From Thiotrichaceae bacterium (lineage in GTDB: Bacteria > Pseudomonadota > Gammaproteobacteria > Beggiatoales > Beggiatoaceae): a stretch of DNA of 36,675 nt. Both the position numbers and the translations under genes were made by a program. The DNA is taken from positions 1 to 36,675 of the forward strand of contig JAABRD010000052.1 of the NCBI GenBank assembly GCA_011391085.1. The letters are read 5' to 3'. Of the stretch, positions 24,416-33,700 are shown one piece after another (position 1 is the stretch's first letter; every line of letters starts with the position of its first letter). The notes beneath the pieces were generated by a model. The model did no database searches. It was not told where the DNA came from and saw nothing but the letters and a program-made list of their open reading frames with translations.

Positions 24416-27400
24416 TTAAGGCGTTTCCATAAACTGTAGCACTAAATCCTGAATAGGCGTGTCTTGAAAATTTTTGGCCCACTGTCGGATTCGTTCTGCA
24501 AATGGACGTAATTCCTCATCCTCTTGTTCTAATTGAGTGACTAATTGGCGAATTTCTAAAAAGTCTCCTATTTGGGCTAACTCGTAAAGTTCTGCCGCTT
24601 TATCCGCCGTAGGACCTTTCAAAGGGGTAGCTGTTCTTGCTAACGTGTCGGCAATTTTTAGTGGCGAGGTCGTGAGAGGAGTTCGGTCCAATTGCCATTC
24701 CTTTGATTCCGCAAAATCGACTTGCACGGTAAAGATACTTCCTTGTCCCAGTATACTGTGAACCTGAATTTCTCCACCCATGAGTTCCACTAATTGTTTG
24801 ACTAAACATAAACCTAAGCCAATCCCTGTCGTTTTATGTAACCAGTCACTGGCTTGTTCAAAGGGAGTAAACAGTTTCGACAAACTGACCTCGGTCATTC
24901 CGATACCTGTGTCGGTCATGATAAATTGGAGGTGATGCCAACCTGGTGTCTCCAATAATGGAGTGTTATGTACTTGGAAGGTAATTCTACCCTGTTGCGT
25001 AAATTTCACTGCATTACTTAATAGGTGGTGGAGAATTTGCCGCAATCGTTTACCATCGGCCACAATGCCAACGGGCAGCTGGGGAGAGGAATCGAAGTGA
25101 AACGCTAACCCTTTTTCCTGGGCTTGGGTTCGGAACCACTCGGATAAATCGCTTAACAATTGGCTTAAATGAACGTCTGATAGTTGCAATTCCAGTTGTG
25201 CGGTTTGGAGTTTGGACATATCTAAAATGTCTGACACCAAGGTCAATAAATGTTCACCACTACGCCCAATGACGTCCACCGATTCTTTTTGTTCTGTCGT
25301 CAAGCGTGGGTCTTGTTTCAGAAATTGGGCATATCCTAAAATCCCATTTAGAGGGGTTCGCAATTCATGGGACACGTTAGCTAAAAAGGCAGTTTTGGCT
25401 TGATTAGCGGCTTCCGCAGTTTCGCGGGCCTGTTGAAGTTCTCTTACAAAACGGGCATTGTCTAACGAAATAGCCATCTGACTGGACAATAACGTTAACA
25501 CTTGGAAACGGTCAGGTGTAAAGGCGCCCGCTATCAAATTATTTTCCAAGTAAATGACGCCTATCAGTTGTTGTTGATGTAACAAGGTGAGAATCAACAC
25601 CGATTTGAGAGAATGGGTACGCACGTAATCATCGTCTTGATACTTGGTTTCCTTCTGAATGTCTGCGAAGACTAAGGATTGTTTGGTGCGAATCACATAA
25701 TTGACCAGTGTCGTTGGTACTTGGCCCGCCAGCGGTACAGTTTGTAAGACGGTGACAATCTCTGGTTGCACAATGAGTTCGGCTTGAATGATCCATTGTC
25801 CCTGGTTTTCCAGAATCAAGACACCACGTTGTGCCCCAGCATTTTCGATAACGGTATACATCATTTTGGATAACAAGTTCTCTAATACGATTTCGCCAGA
25901 CAACGCTTGGGCCGCTTTGAGAACACTGGTTAAATCCAACCATTCGGTGTTGGTGGCAAACCGCGTGGTATTGACTCTAGTGGCAGGTGGTATCGTGACG
26001 GTAAAAGTGGAGAGGACCGGCATCGCCGCTGGTTGCGGAGACAGCAACCATTGTGAATATTTGTCTTCCAACTCGTTCACTTTAACCGTGGCCCCCCATT
26101 GTCGATAGTGATAATACGCTTCTTTCAAATAGAGTTGGGCAAACTGGTGCATCTCCCGTCTCAAGTAAAATTCCGCAGCCAATTCGTAAGCCAACGCCTC
26201 CTCATGGAGGTATTGGTTCGCCTGTGCGCCTGCTATGGCTTTTTCATAAAATGCTTCGGCTTCGAGAAATTGGCCCAAGACTTTTGCCTTTTCAGCTTCA
26301 ACTAAATCGTATTTGTGCTGAAAATTCATCGGTGCGTGATGTGCCCACTGCTTCATTTTCTCCTGATTAGCAAAGACTTGTTGGAGAATCTCGGCTTGTC
26401 TGGCCACCGTCGACTCTGAATAGACCGCCAGGTGAATCAGAGAATCATAGAAGTGAAAAATGGCGATGATAGCATGTCCCGCTACACTGGCTAAGTAATT
26501 TTTGGCCAAGGAGGCATTTTCTAAGGCCAGGAACGGTTTCCGGCAGAGATAATAGAGACTCAAACGGTTGATATAAAAAAGAGACAAGCCATAATAATCA
26601 TTGGTTTGTTGAAGGATTCCTAGTAGCTGACAAGATTCCTCATCAGCCAACGACGCGGGGGAAGACGATTCTTGAAGTAAAGCGAAGAGACTCAGTTGAT
26701 AAATAGTGAGGTACTTAGCGCAATTATCTTGTTGCAGTGCAATTAACTCCTGAATATAGAAAGCGACTCGAGGCGCCAGTTCAGTCACCGCTTGTCCACT
26801 GAAGTAGGCATAGGCACAGTGGTCTAAGGAACTGTAGCCGGCAAATTCTAAATCACCCTCGGCGAGGGCCATCTGATGAACTTCTATGAGGTGGTGACAA
26901 GGTGATGATAAATGTTCTTTCCAAGGTTTGGTAAACGTGTTCACCACCGTGAGAGTTCGGGCGCGATAAACTGGTGTTTTCAGGCGTTCTAACAGTTGAC
27001 TGGCCAATTGTCCAAATTGATAACCGGCCTCAATGGTCATGGTACTACACAAAATAATTCCGTAACTTGCATAAGCAAACGGGGAGAGTTCTGCATTACC
27101 ATGTTCAATTGAGAGGTTAACCATCTGGGAGACTATCAGGGGAAACAATTCTGGCATAGCCAAATAACTTACCGGTATACTGATGGCTAATAAGCGTAAC
27201 GTCGCGATATGAGTGGCATGGTGCATGGGTGGTAAGTCAACCAATTGGCTAATCGGTAATCCTTGCCATCGTGACGCAGTGTGAGTCAAAGCCATAACAA
27301 GGTCGGCTGGAGTCGGTTTTTCTGGCAATTCCAGTCCAAACTGAGAAACGGCAAATCGTAGAGTCTGAATGGCTTTGAGATATTGTCTCTGACCTGTATA

Positions 27401-29866
27401 TGCCCGAATTCTAATCTCATGGACCAGCACTTGATCCAATAAAGTATGCGCGTGTCGCAAGATGACTTCAACGACAGTTTCCATTGAGTCAAAGTCACCG
27501 CATAAATACATGACTTCAATCCGTTCCAAATGATAGGCCAGGATTAAGTCATACTCTGTTTGCCAATGGGTTGGCAGAAGCCAGGGGTGCCCGTGTTGCA
27601 AGTAGGCGGCTGCTACCCGATAAGCATTGGCGGATTTGGCTTTTTGGGCCGCCTGTAAGTTCAAATGAACCAGTTGCATTTTCTCCTCTGGAGTAGAGGC
27701 GATAGAACTGCCTTGATTCAAGTGATCAACCACTTCAAACAACCGGTCCCCCAAATTGTTTCCCAAGTGGCGACTCAACAATTGTCCAATTTGCCAATGT
27801 AACGCCGGTCTTTCCGGTTCTGGAATCAATAAATAAGCGGCTTGTTGAATGCGGTCATGCACAAACTTGTAGGTTTCGGCCAGCGGCACCACCAAACCTT
27901 CTTTCAAGGCTTCCCATAACTCTGTTTTCACCGTTTCGTGAGACTTTTGCAAAATCACGGCTAAAGTCGCCAAATGAAATTGATTGCCGACACTGGCCGC
28001 TGACTTCAAGATGACTTGAGTGGGAAGTGGCAAGCGTTGAATCTTACCCGTCATTAACGCCACTACATTATCAGTAATATTGTGTGCCTGAATTTGAGTC
28101 AAATCCCATTGCCATTGGTGTTGACTGGAATGAAACTCTAGCAAATGTTCAGCATACAGGTTTTTTAAAAATTCGCCCAGGAAGAAGGGATTGCCATCCG
28201 TTTTTTCTAACAGTAACTCAGCTAATGGTAATGTATGAGTGAAAGGAAGATGCAGCGTATCACTCACGAATTGATTTAGGTCTGGTAACGCTAGGGGAGA
28301 TAAATTCAACATTTGCACGCAGACACCTTGCTTATACATCTCCTCCACGGTGGTGACTAAAGGATGCACAGGATTCACCTCGTTATCGCGATATGCCCCT
28401 ATCAGTAACAAATAGGGAATATCAATCATCATCAGAGTCAGCAGTTTTAAACTGGCGGAATCGACCCATTGTAAATCATCTAAAAAAATCACTAACGGAT
28501 GGTTTGCTTGACAAAATACTTTGATGAAATTCTGAAACACCAAGTTGAAACGATTGAGTGACTCAGTTGGAGGTAACGTAGGAACGGCGGGCTGTGGGCC
28601 GATAATCAGTTCCACTTCCGAAATCACATCAATGATAACTTGACCATTGGCACCCACCGCGGTCAATATTTGCGTTTGCCAATATTCCAAGTCCCCCCGC
28701 GTTTCGGTCAACAGTTGGCGCACCAAATCGCGAAAGGCTTGCACCACCGCAGAATAGGGAACGTTGCGTTGGAATTGGTCAAATTTGCCGGTAATGAAAT
28801 AACCGCGTTTCTCCGTAATCGGTTTATAGATTTCCTGGACCAACGCAGATTTGCCAATGCCTGAATAGCCAGCTACCAAGAGTAATTGACTGGGACCTGT
28901 GGTGATCTCCTCAAACGTGGCCAATAATTGCCTAACTTCTGCCTCCCGTCCATAGAGTTTCTGGGGCAGATGAAATTGGTCAGAAAAATCGTGTTGACCA
29001 AGTTCAAAACCGGACAGGTCTTCAAGACCTGTCAGGTTTGGATCAGTCAGATTCTCTAAAATTTTGGCCAAATCGGCTTTTACCCCCCAAGCACTTTGAT
29101 AACGTTCTTCGGCAGCTTTCGCCAACAATCGCAAAATGAGATGAGAAATAACTGGTGGAATATTGACATTGACTTGATGAGGAGGCACCGGCTGTTTTGC
29201 TAAATGACAATGCACCAATTCCATTGCGTCGGTGGTCTCAAACGGCAAGCGGCCAGTGAACAATTCATAGAAAGTTGCCCCCAAAGAATAGAGGTCGGTA
29301 CGATAATCCAACATTCGATTCATACGTCCTGTCTGTTCTGGGGAGAGGTAAGGCAACGTACCTTCCAATTGATTCGGATTTTGCAATGCCAACGTTTCCC
29401 GTGGTAAGCGAGTCGCAATGCCAAAATCAATCAATTTCAGTTGCCCAGTAGCGGGATTCCACACGATATTATTCGGATTCACATCTTTATGAATGACTTG
29501 GGCAGCATGAAGTTGACCCAGACTGTCTGCCATTTGAATGGCTATCGGCAACCAGTCGGTGAGAGTCAGGGAACGTCGGGTTAGCCAGACATTTAAGGCG
29601 TCTCCGCCAAAATCTTCTAAGACGAGAAACAGATGGTCTCGGGTTTTTTCCAAATGATAGACTTGAATAATCCCTGGCAACTGTAACTGACTCAGCAGTT
29701 CATATTCGTGTTGATACCGTGCCAGTTGCGTTGCGCTAGGAAACTCGGCTTTCAGCCATTTGAGAATCACAGGTTGGTTATCGGAATGACGAATCGCCCG
29801 ATACACCTTCGAGTTCTCGCTGTCGTAGAGGGATTGGAGAATCTGAAAATTCGGAAGGGTGAACAT
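24416..29866 (-). CDS. Ser/Thr kinase - AAA ATPase - GAF - histidine kinase fusion
   Basis: The 1816-residue product joins two kinases. Residues 1-270 are a Ser/Thr kinase with HKDVNPNN (catalytic loop, near 125), LIDFGIA and YLSPEQTGRM. Residues about 300-650 are a predicted AAA-type ATPase with Walker A GYSGIGKSALVQ (near 330) and Walker B HPLVIFLDDLQWVD (near 459). A helical TPR-like region runs to about 1300. A GAF domain spans about 1310-1470 and ends in a short coiled coil (ELQQARETAEAANQAKTAFL). The histidine kinase core has VSHELRTPLNGIL with phosphoacceptor His1500, the N box LLSNAVKFT, G1 DTGIGM and G2 GIGLGLCLV. The last 95 residues resemble a tail usually seen after a receiver domain, but no receiver or Hpt domain is present. 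The layout is well known from cyanobacteria and Beggiatoa-type bacteria. No cognate regulator is adjacent. Confidence 0.9.
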   Translation of the reverse strand: MFTLPNFQILQSLYDSENSKVYRAIRHSDNQPVILKWLKAEFPSATQLARYQHEYELLSQLQLPGIIQVYHLEKTRDHLFLVLEDFGGDALNVWLTRRSLTLTDWLPIAIQMADSLGQLHAAQVIHKDVNPNNIVWNPATGQLKLIDFGIATRLPRETLALQNPNQLEGTLPYLSPEQTGRMNRMLDYRTDLYSLGATFYELFTGRLPFETTDAMELVHCHLAKQPVPPHQVNVNIPPVISHLILRLLAKAAEERYQSAWGVKADLAKILENLTDPNLTGLEDLSGFELGQHDFSDQFHLPQKLYGREAEVRQLLATFEEITTGPSQLLLVAGYSGIGKSALVQEIYKPITEKRGYFITGKFDQFQRNVPYSAVVQAFRDLVRQLLTETRGDLEYWQTQILTAVGANGQVIIDVISEVELIIGPQPAVPTLPPTESLNRFNLVFQNFIKVFCQANHPLVIFLDDLQWVDSASLKLLTLMMIDIPYLLLIGAYRDNEVNPVHPLVTTVEEMYKQGVCVQMLNLSPLALPDLNQFVSDTLHLPFTHTLPLAELLLEKTDGNPFFLGEFLKNLYAEHLLEFHSSQHQWQWDLTQIQAHNITDNVVALMTGKIQRLPLPTQVILKSAASVGNQFHLATLAVILQKSHETVKTELWEALKEGLVVPLAETYKFVHDRIQQAAYLLIPEPERPALHWQIGQLLSRHLGNNLGDRLFEVVDHLNQGSSIASTPEEKMQLVHLNLQAAQKAKSANAYRVAAAYLQHGHPWLLPTHWQTEYDLILAYHLERIEVMYLCGDFDSMETVVEVILRHAHTLLDQVLVHEIRIRAYTGQRQYLKAIQTLRFAVSQFGLELPEKPTPADLVMALTHTASRWQGLPISQLVDLPPMHHATHIATLRLLAISIPVSYLAMPELFPLIVSQMVNLSIEHGNAELSPFAYASYGIILCSTMTIEAGYQFGQLASQLLERLKTPVYRARTLTVVNTFTKPWKEHLSSPCHHLIEVHQMALAEGDLEFAGYSSLDHCAYAYFSGQAVTELAPRVAFYIQELIALQQDNCAKYLTIYQLSLFALLQESSSPASLADEESCQLLGILQQTNDYYGLSLFYINRLSLYYLCRKPFLALENASLAKNYLASVAGHAIIAIFHFYDSLIHLAVYSESTVARQAEILQQVFANQEKMKQWAHHAPMNFQHKYDLVEAEKAKVLGQFLEAEAFYEKAIAGAQANQYLHEEALAYELAAEFYLRREMHQFAQLYLKEAYYHYRQWGATVKVNELEDKYSQWLLSPQPAAMPVLSTFTVTIPPATRVNTTRFATNTEWLDLTSVLKAAQALSGEIVLENLLSKMMYTVIENAGAQRGVLILENQGQWIIQAELIVQPEIVTVLQTVPLAGQVPTTLVNYVIRTKQSLVFADIQKETKYQDDDYVRTHSLKSVLILTLLHQQQLIGVIYLENNLIAGAFTPDRFQVLTLLSSQMAISLDNARFVRELQQARETAEAANQAKTAFLANVSHELRTPLNGILGYAQFLKQDPRLTTEQKESVDVIGRSGEHLLTLVSDILDMSKLQTAQLELQLSDVHLSQLLSDLSEWFRTQAQEKGLAFHFDSSPQLPVGIVADGKRLRQILHHLLSNAVKFTQQGRITFQVHNTPLLETPGWHHLQFIMTDTGIGMTEVSLSKLFTPFEQASDWLHKTTGIGLGLCLVKQLVELMGGEIQVHSILGQGSIFTVQVDFAESKEWQLDRTPLTTSPLKIADTLARTATPLKGPTADKAAELYELAQIGDFLEIRQLVTQLEQEDEELRPFAERIRQWAKNFQDTPIQDLVLQFMETP
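29007..29039. repeat. Palindromic repeat inside the kinase coding sequence
   Basis: AAACCGGACAGGTCTT (29007-29022) faces AAGACCTGTCAGGTTT (29024-29039) with one mismatch. It is read in frame as NLTGLEDLSGFEL between the Ser/Thr kinase and the ATPase domain. It belongs to the same class as the AAACCTCCGAGGTCT palindrome at 30650-30682. Confidence 0.7.
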
Positions 29867-29962
29867 ATTCGGTTTTAAATTAAATAAATAGCACAGCGGA
29901 GATGGATGGTGTTGAAATATAGGTAACGTATTTGGGTGATGATAGGTATGATAACGTGGAGA

Positions 29963-29978
29963 AAGAAACTGAGTTTCT
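29963..29978. repeat. Family D palindrome copy
   Basis: AAGAAACTGAGTTTCT lies about 100 bp upstream of the kinase gene, a position comparable to the copy upstream of the giant gene. Confidence 0.45.
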
Positions 29979-30023
29979 GGCCACCGTTGTTTTCAAATGG
30001 TTTGCGTAAATCCTAATCTTTAC

Positions 30024-30074
30024 TCAGGCATTTTTTGCCACTCTCTCAATTTTCGTAACTGTCAAATTATACAT
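30024..30074 (-). pseudogene. Remnant of an Eco57I-class methylase C-terminus
   Basis: The minus strand reads MYNLTVTKIERVAKNA and then TGA. This aligns with the last residues of the methylase gene at the right end of the window (VYDLTVAEIEIVEKMRE, then stop). The DNA also matches over about 50 bp (TTACTCA-GCATTTTTT-CCACT-TCTCAATTT). Upstream bases no longer match, so only the tail of a former paralogue survives. Confidence 0.6.
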
Positions 30075-30111
30075 TGTTGGGGAGTCCAAAGCAAAGTATC
30101 ATTCAGGTGTC

Positions 30112-30276
30112 GGTAGTGATGCAATGTGGGTTCTCTGTCTGAACTCTGATTAGAATGATTTTCAGATGGACTCTGATTCGTCAAGCCTCCTTTCATAGCC
30201 TTCATTTAATCATTTCAATCACAGTTCCAGACCGAAGAGAAACCGCACGATATTTCACCCAGATTGCATCACTACC
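30112..30276. mobile_element. Family A element, copy A5, with 8-bp target duplication
   Basis: Ends GGTAGTGATGCAATGTGGGT and ACCCAGATTGCATCACTACC are flanked by CAGGTGTC (30104-30111 and 30277-30284). The core (CTGAACTCTGATTAGAATGA and its partial complement) differs from the C-rich core of A2-A4 but matches the outermost element at 7284-7879. It also lies among family E fragments (AGTCCAAAGCAAAG, CCAAAGCGACGCTTTG). Confidence 0.92.
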
Positions 30277-30362
30277 CAGGTGTCCAAAGCGACGCTTTGT
30301 CGATGACAAATCTAACGCTTTGGATGCTTAAATATTGTGATAAAATTAAGGTAAATAATTGA

Positions 30363-30480
30363 CCAGGACGGTTCATTTTAAGATAATAAAATCATATATT
30401 TACAAATTCCTTAATCTTTTCCATCGTTTTTTTTTACAATTTCCTTGACAACCCCATATCCAATGGACTAACCTTATAAA
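30363..30480 (+). promoter_or_regulatory. Repeated promoter module, copy 2
   Basis: AATAAAATCATA, a long T-tract and CCTTGACAACCC align with copy 1 at 8784-8901. TTGACA is at 30445-30450 and the likely -10 TAACCT at 30469-30474 (18-base spacing), again followed by TATAAA. Transcription would enter the structured element at 30482 and could continue into the YVTN gene at 30734. Confidence 0.6.
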
Positions 30481-30481
30481 G

Positions 30482-30577
30482 TAGTGATCGATGAAGTATA
30501 CGTGAAGTGAGACCTACGAGATTGAAACGCCCCCGTAGTTCGGTCTGAACGTTTCATGCCGACTTTGTGCATCACTA
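30482..30577 (+). ncRNA. Predicted structured RNA element (possible pseudoknot)
   Basis: Outer stem TAGTGAT (30482-30488) with ATCACTA (30571-30577). Inside, CTACG (30514-30518) pairs with CGTAG (30534-30538), extended by AGAC (30510-30513) with GTCT (30543-30546). TGAAACG (30523-30529), within that loop, pairs with CGTTTCA (30550-30556), giving an H-type pseudoknot topology or two competing folds. Whether it is an independent RNA or a 5' leader is unknown. I recognise no known family. Confidence 0.35.
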
Positions 30578-30594
30578 TCTCATTATCTATTTTT

Positions 30595-30711
30595 AGTAGT
30601 GATGCAATGTGGGTGATAACCGAAAACTGGCTGGACTTTGGATTCCTCAAAACCTCCGAGGTCTTCGAGACCTCGGAGGTTTAAATCCATCACCCACATT
30701 GCATCACTACC
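30595..30711. mobile_element. Family A element, copy A6, with 8-bp target duplication
   Basis: Left end AGTAGTGATGCAATGTGGGT (first base changed) and right end ACCCACATTGCATCACTACC are flanked by CTATTTTT (30587-30594 and 30712-30719). The core carries a different cargo: a 15-bp perfect palindrome AAACCTCCGAGGTCT (30650-30664) with its complement at 30668-30682. The right duplication ends one base before the AGGAG of the YVTN gene. Confidence 0.9.
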
Positions 30712-30733
30712 CTATTTTTCAGGAGAATTTGCT

Positions 30734-33700
30734 ATGAACCACACTCATTTTCAAACCACACACAACCCCTTCTGTTTCCTCCTCCTCCTCTGCTACTGGC
30801 TACTGACTCCCTTGTCTGCATGGGCAGCGGTGTTGGCTTATGTTCCTAACAGTACCGGTAATACCGTCAGCGTCATTGATACCACTGACAATAGTCTCCT
30901 TACCACGGTTACGGTCGGCCTCAATCCCGCTGACGCGGCCATCACACCAGATGGCAAATGGGTTTACGTAACAAATTATAACGATGGCACAGTCAGCGTG
31001 ATTGACACCAGTAATAACACTGTCCTCACCACCATTTCTGTAGGAATTAACCCTTCCGGAGTGGCGGCCACAAATACCAAAGTATATGTGGCCCTCACTG
31101 GAAATGATGCGGTAGCCATAATTAATACCAGCAATCATAGCGTCTCCATATTAGACGTGGGAAATCAACCACAAAGTATTGCAATTACTCCTGATGGTTC
31201 AAAGGTTTATGTGGCAAACTTTACGAGTAATAACGTTAGTGTCATTCAAACCAGTAATGACACAGTTATAGGTAGTCCCATACCCGTAGGTTCTTTTGCT
31301 ATGGGAGTAGTTGCTACGAACTCCAAAGTTTATGTCACCATCGGGACTGGCAGACTCAAAATCATTGACACTTCTTCAAACACTGTTGTTGCCACCAAGA
31401 CAGTGAGAACATCCCCATATACAGTTACCGTCACTCCCAGCGGTTCAAGTGTTTACGTCGCCAATTATGGGGATAACAGTGTCAGCGTGATGAGAACCAG
31501 TGACAACACCGTGATAAAAACCGTGTCAGTAGGTTATTCTCCTAGTGGCATAGCAGTCACACCAGATGGCAAAAAAGTTTATGTGATAAACTCCGGAGAT
31601 GATACCATCAGTGTCATTGATACCACTACCAATACAGTGATGCCTGGAACACCTTTTCTTGTGGGTGACAGTCCTAACATCATCAGTAATGTCCCGTCTG
31701 CCTTGGGCCGATTCATTGGCCAAGTATCTGCCCCCCGTTACAGTTCCACACCCGCACCCACCAACACCATCACCCTTCCCTCCACCACTGTTTCCGTAGC
31801 CTCCACCACAAACTTGGACGTGCGAGAAACAGGCGAAGCAACACTAAAAATCACCTCTATCACCGTCACGGATCCCACTACATTTACAGTTTCACCCACC
31901 AGTTTTGACATTGGTGACGGTGGCGCATCTCAACCCGTCACCATTCAATGCAATAGTAGCACCGCAGGCACTTATACTGCCACTCTAAACGTCGTTCATA
32001 ACGCCACAGGTAGTCCTGCAACTTATCCTCTTTCTTGCACTGTCAATGCTGCACCCACTCCTGGCTACAGTTCTCTGCCAGTCGCAGGAGGCACTCTCAG
32101 CTTTATTGCTACCGCACCTACCAATCCTGCTGCCCAAACTCTAACTATCCAAGAAAATGGAAATGCCCAATTGGATGTTACTTTGGCGATAGCAGGAACT
32201 GACTCTGGCAAATTTACTGTCTCCCCCGCCCTTTCTTCCACTTTTAGCATTGGCGATGGTGTTGCTGATAAAGTCTTTAGCATCCACTGCGATGGTAGCA
32301 CAGTAGGCACTTACACAGCTACCCTCACAGCAACTCATAACGCCGCGGGTAGTCCTGCCACGTATAATCTATCTTGTAGCGTCGGTGCCACGCCTACCGC
32401 CAGCTACACTTCCACTCCCGTCGCTGGAACTGGTTTTGACTTCACCACTACGGCCTTCACGAATGCCTCTCCTCAAACTTTGACTGTGCAAAACTCCGGC
32501 ACGGCGACTCTGAATGTCACTTCTATCACCACCACGGGGGCAGATAACGCAAAGTTCACTGTCACGCCGACCAATTTGACTGTCAACAGTGGTGGTGGTA
32601 CACAAACAGTTACCATTTCGTGTGATGGTAGCACCGCAGGTACTTATACGGCCCTCCTCACTGTCACTCACGACGCTGGAAGCGCGGCCAGTTACCCACT
32701 GTCTTGTGTGGTGGACAAACTCGATACCACCATCACACTTGATAGCCACGACCCTGACCCTTCTGCCACCGGTCAAACTGTCACTTTCTTTTTCACGGTT
32801 GATACAACGACTGGTACAGCGACTGGCACAGTCAAAGTCAAAGTCAAAGATGACACCACTATCTTATGTACTGGCACTTTGGCGACTGATGGAACAGGCA
32901 ATTGTACCCACCCGTTCACTTCCCCTGGCGATTACCTGGTAACCGCAGAATATGTCGCCAGTACCAATTACAATGGGAGTCTCTCCAGTGACGTGACACA
33001 TCCCGTTATCAATGGTAGCATTCTCTTCAGCACCAATACCACTGACCTCCTCGAAGGTCAAGAAGATGCTTACACCATAGAATTACCGACCCATCCAACC
33101 AGTCCGATAGAAATTACCCTCAAAGCCGATGCCCAAACTGAACTCAGTTTAGATGGGATTGATTATGCGCCCACACAAATTCTCTCTCTGACTGACATCA
33201 CTCCCCAAACGGTGTATGTCAGGGCTATTGATGACACCCTCAAGGAAGGCAATCACAGTGGTAAAATCACGCATACCATCACCCAGTCGACAGATACCGG
33301 CTACCCAACGGCTTTAAAAATTCCCGCCGTCACCGTCAATATCACAGACAATGAAGCCGGCGTTGTTATCACACCGACCAGCTTGACTGTCATAGAAGGC
33401 AAAATTGCTACTTATGTAGTTAAACTAGCCAGTCAACCGTTGAATGATGTGACGATTACCGTGACACCAGGTAACAATCAAGTTCAAGTGACTCCAACCT
33501 CTCTGACTTTCTTATCTGACGTCAGCGCACTGGACCCACAAACGATTACCGTCACCGCCATAGATGACCAAACTGTGGAAGGCACACACCAGACCACTCT
33601 CAAACATATCATGGCCGTAGGCGATGGAGGAGACTATTCTGACATTTTGCCTCTGGATGCGGTTAAAGTGAATATCACTGACAATGAGTCTCTAGCCCCC

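Noticed and set aside
30511-30530. CRISPR repeat-like GATTGAAAC
   Set aside because: Only one occurrence; no spaced repeats follow and no cas genes are present. The bases are better explained by the local pairing with CGTTTCA.
30638-30733. N-terminal extension of the YVTN protein
   Set aside because: It reads through MITE A6; the signal peptide and AGGAG site fit 30734.
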